The translations under genes and the position numbers were made by a program. A stretch of 37,731 bases of DNA, from positions 1 through 37,731 of IMG/VR virus record IMGVR_UViG_3300046012_000348. One strand, given 5' to 3'. Under the pieces are notes generated by a model. That model did not search any database. It saw only the letters and a list, made by a program, of their open reading frames with translations, and was not told where the DNA came from. Position 1 is the stretch's first letter; every line of letters begins with the position of its first letter. Shown here piece after piece: positions 27,946-35,812 of this stretch. Source of the stretch: a virus.

Positions 27946-30470
27946 ACACCGCTGCGTTCAACCGGCATCTCGAGACGGGACGTGTGCGGGCGGAAGAACA
28001 TTTGGCGGCGCTCGAGCGCGGCTACCGGCTCACGCTGCGCGCGGCGGGCAGGCATGCGGCCGACCGCTTCTCCGCATTGGCGACGGATCATTTGACGGCA
28101 GCCGTCGATCCGAAGTGGTCGCCGCCGGAAGAGTCGCAACTGTTGAACGGCGAGACGATGCAGCAGGACGCACGGAAACGCACACTGGCGGCCCGCAAGA
28201 ACACTCTGAAGGCCGTGATGGCACCCGCACTCGCGGAGGTCGGGGTGGGGTTCGACCTGACGAACCCGTTGATCGCCGGGCTCGTCGACGGTCTCGGCGC
28301 CCGCACCACCGACCTCGGCGACGCGATCAGCGCGCAGATCGCGCAGGCGGTCGCGGACTCCTACCAGCAAGGCCTGTCGATCCCGAACACCGCGGCGGCG
28401 ATCCGGGCGGCCGTCGACGGCATCTCGGATGTGCGCGCCACCATGCTCGCCCGCACCGAAATGATTTCGCTCGTAAACGGCGGCTCGATCGCCGCCGCAC
28501 GCCTCGTCAACGGCGCTGCCGATGGGGGCGAGCCGCAGGTCGGCTACAAACGCTGGCTCGCGACAGAAGACGAACGAACACGGGAGACGCATGCGGAGGC
28601 GGACGGCCAGGTCGTCGCGATCGACCAGCCTTTCCAGGTCGGCGGCGAACAAGCGGACTTCCCGGGCGACCCAGGCCTGAGCGACGAGGAAGCGATCAAC
28701 TGTTTCCCCATGGACACGAAGGTCGAGTTCCCAGGGCTACGAGCGGTGATGCGTCGGCGGTACGAAGGAGATCTCGTTCGCATTCGCCTCTCCTCCGGAA
28801 ACGAACTCGCCGGTACCCCGAATCACCCGGTATTGAGGTCTGACGGGGAGTGGGTTGCTCTTGGCGATCTCCAAGAAGGCGAGTATCTCGTCTGCGCAAG
28901 CGGCGTTGGGCAGGCGCCGGGAACACCAGACCCAGATCGTCCACCATCCGAGATCGGCGAGGTCTACCGTCTTGCGAGCGCTGGTGCTGAGCCCCATCGG
29001 ATACGCCTTGCTCCACCAGACCTCCACGGCAACGGGGCGCACGGTGAGGTCGACGTTGTAGCCGTAGACGGGAGTTTGCTCATCGACAGCGAGGCCGCGA
29101 CCGATGAGCAGGTCACGGAGTTCGGGTTCGCCGTTGCCGACTACGCGCGCGCGGGCGAGCGCATTTGCGATACGCAAATCGGAGGTTCTCACGCGAGGGC
29201 TGCGACCCTTCCGTCTGGCGGCATTCGCGGCAAGCGCGAGCTCTCGCCGTTCAGAATCCGTGAGTCGGCTCATGCGGAGCAGGTTCGCTTCGGAGCCGGA
29301 TCGGATCGGAAGCCCCAGCTCCTTGAGCCGACGCGTGACGACCTGCCTGCTCGTTCCGAGCGCCTCGCTTATGGCGAGCACGCTTTCCCCGCGCTCGTAT
29401 CTCTCGCGCAGATCACCAAGGTCGAGCGCCACGCGTTTCACGGGGACGTAGGGGACATCGACACAGGTCACGGATGGTACACCAGCGAGGGAGTAATCGT
29501 GAAAAACTGCCGCTGCACCGTCACGTATCTCGAAGCAGCCGAAGCCGTCAGCGAAACCGAAGACATGGCGCTCGCCGCCGCATCAGCCCCAGAAGTCTCG
29601 AACCTCGCGATGGTCGCCGTCTATCCGCGCTTCGAGGAGGCCCAGACACTCGCCACCCCCGAAGGACAGGATGCTGGAAGTCTGCATGTGACGCTGCTGT
29701 TCCTCGGCGAGGCAGACGCGCTTGACGCACCCCGAGCACATCAGGTGGCCGGATCAGTCGCGCAGTCCCTCCCACCCCTCGACGGAACGGTCGGAGGTGT
29801 CGCGAGCTTCGGCGAGACGCCCGACGGCTACCCGGCGATCGTCCTGCCTGACGTCCAGGGGCTTTCGACGCTGCAGGAAGCTGTGCGCTCGGCGCTCGCC
29901 GACGCCGGAATCGAGTCTCCGTCCGAGCACGGATTCCTGCCGCACATGACTCTCGACTACGCCGACACCGCAACCCCTCCCGACGAGGAGGCGATCGGTG
30001 CGCCGCTGCACTTCGACGCGCTATCGGTGGTGGTCGGAGGAAAACGCACCGATTACCAGTTGGCGGCCTCTACCGAATCTCCGACCGACGCTGTAGCCTC
30101 TGGAGGACACATGGCCGAGTCACCCCAAGACACCCTGACGGCCGACGTGACAGTCACGGTCGGAGACAGCACCGCCGCCGAACAAGCCGACGATGCCGCG
30201 CAGGTTCGTTGGCAGGCGGTGTTGTGCGTCGAAGGGGAGCCGACGGAGGACGGACGGATGTTGGAGGCCGGGTCGATCACCTGGCGTGACCTGCCGCTGT
30301 CGCTCGGCGTGATGTTCGAGACCCCCCATTCGTTCGAGGCTTCCGCGGAGATCGGCGGCCGCATCGACCGCATCTGGCGTGACGGCAACCTGATCCGCGG
30401 CGAAGGCGTCTTCACGCAAGACGACGTCGGCCGGCGTGCCGCCTGCTGTTCGTCGTCACCGAGGGTGTGA
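27942..30470 (+). CDS. MuF-like head protein with intein, 2H domain and protease start
   Basis: An 842-aa ORF, GTG start overlapping the portal stop. Residues 1-253 and 523-530 are a MuF-type head morphogenesis protein, with a conserved ATMLARTEM helix and the signature INCRCT split by an intein (Cys254 to Asn522). After splicing, 573 residues remain. Residues about 555-705 are a 2H phosphoesterase (LigT-like) with HVT (582-584) and HMT (668-670). From Met724 (30111) it reads in frame into a capsid protease N-terminus. MuF proteins are injected or structural head components; the 2H part could cleave 2',5'- or cyclic nucleotides. There is no stop between MuF and protease, but a strong ribosome-binding site precedes 30111. 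Confidence 0.8.
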   Translation: MNTAAFNRHLETGRVRAEEHLAALERGYRLTLRAAGRHAADRFSALATDHLTAAVDPKWSPPEESQLLNGETMQQDARKRTLAARKNTLKAVMAPALAEVGVGFDLTNPLIAGLVDGLGARTTDLGDAISAQIAQAVADSYQQGLSIPNTAAAIRAAVDGISDVRATMLARTEMISLVNGGSIAAARLVNGAADGGEPQVGYKRWLATEDERTRETHAEADGQVVAIDQPFQVGGEQADFPGDPGLSDEEAINCFPMDTKVEFPGLRAVMRRRYEGDLVRIRLSSGNELAGTPNHPVLRSDGEWVALGDLQEGEYLVCASGVGQAPGTPDPDRPPSEIGEVYRLASAGAEPHRIRLAPPDLHGNGAHGEVDVVAVDGSLLIDSEAATDEQVTEFGFAVADYARAGERICDTQIGGSHARAATLPSGGIRGKRELSPFRIRESAHAEQVRFGAGSDRKPQLLEPTRDDLPARSERLAYGEHAFPALVSLAQITKVERHAFHGDVGDIDTGHGWYTSEGVIVKNCRCTVTYLEAAEAVSETEDMALAAASAPEVSNLAMVAVYPRFEEAQTLATPEGQDAGSLHVTLLFLGEADALDAPRAHQVAGSVAQSLPPLDGTVGGVASFGETPDGYPAIVLPDVQGLSTLQEAVRSALADAGIESPSEHGFLPHMTLDYADTATPPDEEAIGAPLHFDALSVVVGGKRTDYQLAASTESPTDAVASGGHMAESPQDTLTADVTVTVGDSTAAEQADDAAQVRWQAVLCVEGEPTEDGRMLEAGSITWRDLPLSLGVMFETPHSFEASAEIGGRIDRIWRDGNLIRGEGVFTQDDVGRRAACCSSSPRV
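28737..29471 (-). CDS. Antisense Vsr-like homing endonuclease inside the intein
   Basis: A 244-aa ORF on the - strand covering almost all of the intein. It reads as a real protein: a helix-turn-helix (GESVLAISEALGTSRQVVTR, about residues 28-50), a basic linker, then a PD-(D/E)XK/Vsr-like core with GYNVDLTV (Asp141) and VAVEVWW (Glu150) and upstream Glu115/Glu117. The usual His of the EDxHD homing family is not evident (KAYP instead). It ends with PQYRVIRGTGEFVS. The GTG at 29471 is nominal; the GTG twelve codons in (29438) is better placed relative to a possible promoter. It would cut intein-less MuF alleles and drive homing. Family assignment is from sequence pattern only. Confidence 0.7.
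   Translation of the reverse strand: MTCVDVPYVPVKRVALDLGDLRERYERGESVLAISEALGTSRQVVTRRLKELGLPIRSGSEANLLRMSRLTDSERRELALAANAARRKGRSPRVRTSDLRIANALARARVVGNGEPELRDLLIGRGLAVDEQTPVYGYNVDLTVRPVAVEVWWSKAYPMGLSTSARKTVDLADLGWWTIWVWCSRRLPNAACADEILAFLEIAKSNPLPVRPQYRVIRGTGEFVSGGEANANEISFVPPTHHRS
29474..29503 (-). promoter_or_regulatory. Possible promoter for the antisense endonuclease
   Basis: On the - strand TTCACG (29498-29503) lies 18 bases from TACCAT (29474-29479), the same spacing as the phage promoters. The dyad is absent. It lies within intein/extein coding DNA. Confidence 0.3.
30111..30470 (+). pseudogene. Capsid maturation protease, N-terminal remnant
   Basis: An ATG with GGAGG 5 bases upstream opens a 119-codon frame, also read through from MuF. 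It matches the beginning of actinophage capsid proteases: RWQAVLCVEGEPTEDGRML, ITWRDLPLSLGVMFETPH (possible catalytic His), GGRIDRIWRDGNLIRGEGVF, DDVGRRA. It then stops at once. The region that normally carries the catalytic Ser (GVSVDL-like) is missing, and the next recognisable protease text, FVVTEGVIGAATVCPYQA, continues in another frame from about 30446. A deletion with frameshift is likely. Confidence 0.6.
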
Positions 30471-31138
30471 TTGGTGCGGCGACCGTCTGCCCCTACCAGG
30501 CGATCGCAGGCGCCACCATCTCGGTCGTCGCGGCCGCCGCCGGCGAGGGCGGGCCGGACCGCGCGACGCTGAACCGCGAAACCTGCTTCGTCCTCACCTA
30601 TCCGCAGCCGCCGGTCGAGCGGGCACCGGATGACGCGTTGACGGTGCTCGCCGCCGCGACGGAAGCCGACCGTGCCGCCGCGGTCGAAAGGACGCTTGGC
30701 GACTACATGATCCTGACCGCTGCTGTGTCCGAGTTGAAGGACGCCGTCGAGTCGCTCGAGCAGCGCTCGTCACAGCGCGAAACGTTCAACGCCGCCCTTG
30801 TCGAAACGTTGCGCGGCATCGCGACACCGCTCCAGCAGCTCGCGCCACTCACCGAAGCCCTGACGGCTTCGACTTCCAGTGTCGAGACGCTGACTCAACT
30901 GGCTGAGAGCAGCCGGCTGATGTTGGAAGCCGTGTCGGCGCTCGCGCTCCGGGTTGAGCAGGGAGAAGCCGCCAGCGAAGCGCTCGCCGCGTCCGCGCTC
31001 GAAGAGAGAGACGCAGCCCGTGACGCCTACGCCGCAATGGGGGCGCAGATCGCCGACAAGATCGCCGCGATCAGCGACGACGGCGGTGCGATGCGCGTGC
31101 TGCGCGACGACAGCGGACGCATCATCGGCTTCGAGTAG
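30467..31138 (+). CDS. Protease-derived head plus coiled-coil protein
   Basis: A 223-aa ORF starting at a GTG that overlaps the previous stop. Residues 1-25 (IGAATVCPYQAIAGATISVV) are a protease segment in frame with untranslated FVVTEG upstream. The rest is helical and coiled-coil-like (VSELKDAVESLEQRSSQRET, RLMLEAVSALALRVEQGEAA) and ends AMRVLRDDSGRIIGFE, a common phage C-terminal pattern ('RDxxGRIxGxE'). It may be a scaffold or linker made from part of the protease gene. Function is not certain. Confidence 0.5.
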   Translation: MIGAATVCPYQAIAGATISVVAAAAGEGGPDRATLNRETCFVLTYPQPPVERAPDDALTVLAAATEADRAAAVERTLGDYMILTAAVSELKDAVESLEQRSSQRETFNAALVETLRGIATPLQQLAPLTEALTASTSSVETLTQLAESSRLMLEAVSALALRVEQGEAASEALAASALEERDAARDAYAAMGAQIADKIAAISDDGGAMRVLRDDSGRIIGFE

Positions 31139-31146
31139 CCGCCCGA

Positions 31147-33810
31147 ATGGCGAGCGTCGACAAGCAGACGAGGGCGCTGATCGTCGACCTCGAGGAGAGA
31201 CTCGGCGAGATCCCGGCCGGCCCGCAGGGCGACAAGGGCGACAAGGGTGACCGCGGCGATAAGGGAGAGAAGGGCGACAAGGGCGATCCCGGCGAGAAAG
31301 GGCAGCGCGGCTTCTCAGGCTCGGGCGCTGTTGGTGCTGCCGGCCCGCCCGGCGTTGGTGTTCCGGCGGGTGGCACGACCGGGCAGGTGTTGGAGAAGGC
31401 GTCGAACACGAACTTCGACACCGGCTGGGTTGACCCGGCGGGAGGTTCACGGCCGGATGTGACGGATGGCGTCACCACGGTCGCGGCACCCGCGGCGATC
31501 GAGTTCGTCGGCGCGACGGTCGCGGATGATGCTGGCAACGCGCAGGTGACGGTGGTGGGTGGTTCCGAGACGTTGGCGGAAGTGCTCGCGAACGGTGCGG
31601 ACGCGGGCGGAGCGACGATCGACGGGCTCGCCGATCCGACGCTCGACCAGCAGGCCGCGACGAAGGCATACGTGGATGCGAACGACGGTTCCCAGACCGC
31701 CGCCCTGGCCGCCGAAACCGCCGCGCGCGAGGCCGCAGACGCCGGACTACAGCCACTCGACTCGGATCTCACCGCCATCGCGGCGCTCTCGACGACGGCC
31801 TACGGTCGAGCGATACTCGCGCTCGCCGACGCGGCTGCGCTGCGCGCCGCCGCCGCTCTCGGGACCGCAGCGACCTCGGCCACAACCGATTTCGACGCCG
31901 CCGGCGCGGCCGCCGCTGCCCAGGCGGCGTCGCAGCCGCTCGACAGCGACCTGACGGCAATCGCGGCGCTGGCGACGACCGCGTTCGGCCGAGCCCTCCT
32001 CACCACCGCCGACGCCGCCGCCGCACGGACGGCGACCGGGGCGATCAACCGCGTTCAGGACGCGACCGACGTCACGGTCGCCTCGCTCGCTCAGGGCGAC
32101 CTCCTCCACTACGACTCTGCCACCTCGAAGTTCAAGAGCGGCCGCCGCGAGAGCTACCTAAAGGTCGAGGACTACTACGACTCCGGGTCGGTATCAACAG
32201 ACATAGGGCCGGCGATCAACAGGGCGATCACAGCGGCGGCCGCATTGACGACCCCGACGAAGGTGGTCATGCCCGCGGTTAGCGCGCCGCTCGCGACGGC
32301 GATCACGCCGGCGAACTACGTCTCGCTGATCGGGCAGGGCTGGGGCAAGACGGTGCTGCGTATCACCGGCGGTATTCACGGCATCACCCTGCTCGGCGCG
32401 AAAGCCACCCCGCTTCTCGGCGTCGACTTCCAGGACTTCGAGATGGACTGCACCGCCCAGACCGGGCTCAACAAGGCGATCTTCATCCAGTGGCTTCGAC
32501 GCTGCCGTTTCGAGCATCTCTACATCCATCAGGCTGGCGCGACGGGGCTCGGCTGCGACTTCCTCGTCGATTGCCTTCTCGACGACATCTTCGCCGACAG
32601 TTGCGGCGCGGCCGGATCGGGATCGTCGGGCGGCTGCGCAGGCGTCGGGATCGGCACCTACCAGGCATCCGACTGGTACGGCGCGCTGACGCTCCGCTCG
32701 ATCGTGTCGCGCAACAACAAGCGGGCCGGGATCTTCTTCGAGACGCAGACAGTCTCGGCCGGAACCGCGTTGCAGGAGGGCGTGAAGGTGCTGGCGGCGG
32801 ACTGCTCATACAACGGCGACCACGGGATCGGAGACGCTGGCTGCACCGGCCTCGAGGTGATCGGCGGCCACAGCCACCACAACGGCGGCAACGGTTTCTG
32901 CGTCTACGCCGGGACGATCAGTTCGGGCACGCCCGGAGACGAGGGACTCGTCACCGGGCTCGACAGCCACGACAACACCGGCATCGGTTTCTACTTCGAC
33001 GGCTCCTCGAAGCTGCCGGGCAGCTACACCCTCCGCGGTGTCAAAGCCCGCTCGAACGGGACATACGGCATCCAGGTGTTCGACACCGCCACCGGGACAC
33101 AGGCTCGGTTCACCGTCCAAGACAGCGACTGCGAACTGAACGGCAAGGCAGGGATCGCAGTGATCGGCTCATCAAGCACCGTCGACCAGGTGCAACTGAT
33201 CGGTAACCGGTTGCGTGCGAACGGGCAGAACGGAGCCGCGAGCGCGGAGACGCGCGCCGGGATTTACCTGGGCGGCACGATCACAAACGCGATCGTCCGA
33301 GACAACCGCGCCTACGACGACCAGGGCAGCCAGACGCAAACCTACGGGTTCGTCGTCGCGACGAGCGCGTCGGTGACGAACCTCGACGAACGCGACAACG
33401 ACTGGCGCACCAACCTGACCGGCGCCCGCGACATCGCCGGGACCGTCTCCGGGACCGTGTACCGGCAGCGCAACCGCGGCGACGACGCAGCCGACGCGAT
33501 CCTCGCCGCGAACAACCAGACCGGCACCACCTACACCCTCGCGCTCGCCGACGCTGGCGAGGTCGTCGAACTGAACAACGCATCCGCGATCACCCTCACC
33601 GTCCCACCGAACTCCTCGGTGGCGTTCCCGATCGGCGTCGTGGTCGAGCTCTTCCAGCAGGGAGCGGGACAGGTGACCGTCGCCGCCGGTGTCGGGGTCA
33701 CGATCCGCAGCCCCTCGAGCAAGCTGAAAATGACAGGCCAGTACGCGGGCGCGTCGCTGCGCAAGCGCGGAACGGACGAATGGACGCTCGAAGGGAACCT
33801 CTCCGCGTGA
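31147..33810 (+). CDS. Collagen-like tail fibre/tailspike with beta-helix
   Basis: An 887-aa fibre protein. Residues about 25-70 are G-x-y collagen-like repeats (GDKGDKGDRGDKGEKGD). Two copies of the tail-fibre repeat QPLDSDLTAIAAL occur near 195 and 258. A right-handed beta-helix (about 400-760) has pectate-lyase-like coils (LDSHDNTGIGFYF, VQDSDCELNGKAGIAVIG), and a C-terminal beta domain (TLALADAGEVVELNNASA) may be a trimerisation or chaperone tip. The N-terminal collagen stalk would extend the spike from the virion. Receptor binding or polysaccharide degradation is likely. It is unusual to find it between protease parts in the head module. Confidence 0.8.
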   Translation: MASVDKQTRALIVDLEERLGEIPAGPQGDKGDKGDRGDKGEKGDKGDPGEKGQRGFSGSGAVGAAGPPGVGVPAGGTTGQVLEKASNTNFDTGWVDPAGGSRPDVTDGVTTVAAPAAIEFVGATVADDAGNAQVTVVGGSETLAEVLANGADAGGATIDGLADPTLDQQAATKAYVDANDGSQTAALAAETAAREAADAGLQPLDSDLTAIAALSTTAYGRAILALADAAALRAAAALGTAATSATTDFDAAGAAAAAQAASQPLDSDLTAIAALATTAFGRALLTTADAAAARTATGAINRVQDATDVTVASLAQGDLLHYDSATSKFKSGRRESYLKVEDYYDSGSVSTDIGPAINRAITAAAALTTPTKVVMPAVSAPLATAITPANYVSLIGQGWGKTVLRITGGIHGITLLGAKATPLLGVDFQDFEMDCTAQTGLNKAIFIQWLRRCRFEHLYIHQAGATGLGCDFLVDCLLDDIFADSCGAAGSGSSGGCAGVGIGTYQASDWYGALTLRSIVSRNNKRAGIFFETQTVSAGTALQEGVKVLAADCSYNGDHGIGDAGCTGLEVIGGHSHHNGGNGFCVYAGTISSGTPGDEGLVTGLDSHDNTGIGFYFDGSSKLPGSYTLRGVKARSNGTYGIQVFDTATGTQARFTVQDSDCELNGKAGIAVIGSSSTVDQVQLIGNRLRANGQNGAASAETRAGIYLGGTITNAIVRDNRAYDDQGSQTQTYGFVVATSASVTNLDERDNDWRTNLTGARDIAGTVSGTVYRQRNRGDDAADAILAANNQTGTTYTLALADAGEVVELNNASAITLTVPPNSSVAFPIGVVVELFQQGAGQVTVAAGVGVTIRSPSSKLKMTGQYAGASLRKRGTDEWTLEGNLSA

Positions 33811-34451
33811 CCCGCTCCCCTGTCGCGAGGCGTGGCGCGTTCGCTGCCGCCGACGCAGCGTCCGTCTCTCCGATCTTCGCGAGCGATCTTTTCACCGACA
33901 CCGCCGGCGTCACGCTTCCTTCGCACTCGATGACCGCAGGCGGCCCCTGGGTTGCGCACGGCTCCTACAACAACAACGGCGTCATCTCCAGCGCGAACCG
34001 TGCCCGATCCGGCAGCGCCACCCTCACGTTCGGCTACTACGCCACCACCCCTCCAGGGAGCGCCGACTACAGCGTCGCCGCCGACCTCGTCGTCGTCTCC
34101 GCGAACGGCAGCATGGGCGTCGCAGGCCGCATCTCCACCAGCGCCGACACCATGTACTTCACCCGCTACAACTCGGCCGCTAGCCGGTGGGAGCTGTTCA
34201 GCCTCGTCGCAGGCGCAGCAACATCACTCGGCACCTTCTCGCAGGCTCTCACCGTCGGAAACACCTACAACGTCAAGCTTTCGATGGTGGGCACAGCGAT
34301 CTCCGTTCTGATCGACGGTGTTTCACGCATCTCGGTCACGAACTCCGCTGTGACAGTGGCAGGACGCGCCGGGCTCCGCGGCACAGGCGGCGCTTCGGGC
34401 GGCACCGACGCGACGAGCTACCACCTCGACAACTTCGTCGCGTCGGCATAG
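33807..34451 (+). CDS. Concanavalin/LamG-like virion protein
   Basis: A 214-aa protein from a GTG overlapping the fibre stop. After a Ser/Ala-rich N-terminus it reads as a beta-sandwich (LFTDTAGVTLPSHS, GGPWVAHGSYNNNGV, YSVAADLVVVS, WELFSLVAGAATSL, YNVKLSMVGTAISVLIDGV) typical of LamG/ConA-like carbohydrate-binding folds. It is probably a fibre accessory or decoration protein. Confidence 0.65.
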   Translation: MTRSPVARRGAFAAADAASVSPIFASDLFTDTAGVTLPSHSMTAGGPWVAHGSYNNNGVISSANRARSGSATLTFGYYATTPPGSADYSVAADLVVVSANGSMGVAGRISTSADTMYFTRYNSAASRWELFSLVAGAATSLGTFSQALTVGNTYNVKLSMVGTAISVLIDGVSRISVTNSAVTVAGRAGLRGTGGASGGTDATSYHLDNFVASA

Positions 34452-34491
34452 AGCGGAACGGTAATCGAGAATCAATGACCGCCCGCGCCCC

Positions 34492-34497
34492 TATCAT
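34492..34497 (+). promoter_or_regulatory. Possible -10 element, TATCAT
   Basis: TATCAT precedes the ATG at 34505 by 7 bases; the CCCC-TA-CAT context matches copy B. No good -35 is seen. A longer start at ATG 34475 would place the element inside the gene. Confidence 0.3.
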
Positions 34498-34504
34498 TTC
34501 GCCC

Positions 34505-35155
34505 ATGCTGGCTCTCACAGCCGCCGCCGCCGGGCTTGCGCCGCTCGAACCCCCGTCGGAATGGTTCGACGACCCGGAGCTCTTCGAGCCGACCGCGCTG
34601 ACCGTGACGCGCGACGGGCAGGTGTACGGACACGCGGCCCTGTGGGACTCCTGCCACACCGGGTATCCGGGACGTTGCGTCTCCCCTCCTCGTTCCCGTA
34701 GCGGTTACAGCCACTTCCATCTGGGTCTGATCACATCGTCCGACGGTGTTCAGATCCCTGTGGGCAAAGTGACGTTGGCGGCCGGGCACGCCTCGACGTC
34801 GTATCGGATGACGGAGGCGGACGCGCGCGCGCACTATGACGACACCGGGACCGTGGCGGCGTTCGTCCGGGCCGGCGAGGACGAGCATGGCATCTGGCTT
34901 GCGGGTGCTGTCCGTTCTGATCTTCCGGCGGAACGGCTGCGTGATTTGCGAGCGAACCCGATCTCTGGTGACTGGCGTGGCGGCGAACTGATCGCGTTTC
35001 ATGCGGTCCCGACGCCGGGGTTCCCTGTGCCGCGTGCCGCGGTTCGTTTGGCGGCGTCGGCGGCGGAGCAGCCGTTGGCGCTGGTCGCGTCGGCGGGTCT
35101 GCGGACGGTGGTTGAGGAGCAGCCGCGGATGGCCCGTCCCGGTTTCGGTCGCTGA
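34505..35155 (+). CDS. Capsid maturation protease, C-terminal domain
   Basis: A 216-aa protein that matches the C-terminal half of actinophage capsid maturation proteases: LEPPSEWFDDPEL, TALTVTRDGQVYGHAALWDS, CVSPPRSRSGYSHFHLG, AHYDDTGTVAAFVRAGEDEH, GIWLAGAVRSDLP, then SGDWRGGELIAFHAVPTPGF. In relatives this follows 'PCPYQA..GATISV' in one protein; here it is 4 kb away from that part. An in-frame ATG at 34475 adds ten residues. It may function separately or be a residue of an interrupted gene. Confidence 0.6.
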   Translation: MLALTAAAAGLAPLEPPSEWFDDPELFEPTALTVTRDGQVYGHAALWDSCHTGYPGRCVSPPRSRSGYSHFHLGLITSSDGVQIPVGKVTLAAGHASTSYRMTEADARAHYDDTGTVAAFVRAGEDEHGIWLAGAVRSDLPAERLRDLRANPISGDWRGGELIAFHAVPTPGFPVPRAAVRLAASAAEQPLALVASAGLRTVVEEQPRMARPGFGR

Positions 35156-35808
35156 CCCGGATCGTCGCCCGCATCCAGCACCACCCGTCCCGTGCAGGGC
35201 TTCTGCCGGCGTTGACGGAGGCGCTCGCGGGGTTGGATCCGCAGGAGGTCTGGGATCCGCAGCCGGGTGCGGCGGTCGCGAACGCGTGGCGCTCCTACCG
35301 CGCCTGCCTCGAATCAGCACCCGACGAAGCGTCGCATCTGCTTGTGATCCAGGACGACGCGACCGTCTGCCGACATTTCGCCGCGACGTTGCGGCGGATC
35401 GCTTGTACGCATCCCGACCGGATCGTGTGTCTGTTCGTCGGCGGCGCACCCGCACGGTCAGCCGAACTGATCCGGCAGGCCGGGGCGCGCGACGAACGCT
35501 ACGCCGAGCTCGACCCGGCCGAATGGCTGCCGTGCGTCGCGACCGTGTGGCCCACCACCTTGATCGGGCCGCTGCTCGAGTTCGTCGACGAGCGGATGTG
35601 GCGGAACGGCCATCTCGGAGACGACCACCGGCTCGGCGAGTTCGTCCGCCACCAGCACATCATCGCGCTCGCGACCGTCCCGAACCTTGTCCAGCACGAA
35701 GACCGGGTGCCGTCTCTGATCGGGACGCACGCGCTCGCCGGCCTGAACCCCGCAAGGATTGGCTGCTGCTTCATCGGCGACCACGACCCACGCGAACTGG
35801 ACTGGTGA
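35152..35808 (+). CDS. Small glycosyltransferase-like protein with CTG start
   Basis: The frame is coding from 35152: LTRIVARIQHHPSRAGLLPA precedes the first ATG/GTG/TTG. The only codon that keeps the usual four-base overlap is CTG (CTGA with the previous stop); a TTG at 35212 would drop 20 conserved-looking residues. The protein (218 aa) shows HLLVIQDDATVCRHF (Asp68/Asp69), as in GT-A enzymes, and GATVWPTTL...GHLGDDHRLG later. It is probably the sixth glycosyltransferase, separate from the island, next to the major capsid gene, which would suit capsid decoration. Confidence 0.6.
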   Translation: MTRIVARIQHHPSRAGLLPALTEALAGLDPQEVWDPQPGAAVANAWRSYRACLESAPDEASHLLVIQDDATVCRHFAATLRRIACTHPDRIVCLFVGGAPARSAELIRQAGARDERYAELDPAEWLPCVATVWPTTLIGPLLEFVDERMWRNGHLGDDHRLGEFVRHQHIIALATVPNLVQHEDRVPSLIGTHALAGLNPARIGCCFIGDHDPRELDW

Positions 35809-35812
35809 CACG

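Larger units (their letters stand above)
28701..29507 (+). mobile_element. Intein (269 aa) in the MuF NCRC motif
   Basis: The splicing domain starts at Cys254 (TGT, 28701) in EAIN|CFPMDTKV, with block B GNELAGTPNHPVL (Thr292, His295) and GEWVALGDLQEGEYL. It ends with HAFHGDVGDIDTGHGWYTSEGVIVKN, Asn522 (29505-29507), then Cys523 (+1). The penultimate residue is Lys where His is commonest, which in other inteins is tolerated. Mature join: EAIN-CRCT, restoring the conserved metal-like NCRC motif. About 170 residues between the two splicing halves are replaced by DNA that encodes an endonuclease on the other strand. Confidence 0.85.

Noticed and set aside
31230-31320. GGCGACAAGG-type short tandem repeats as a regulatory repeat
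   Set aside because: They are explained by the collagen-like G-x-y codons of the fibre protein.
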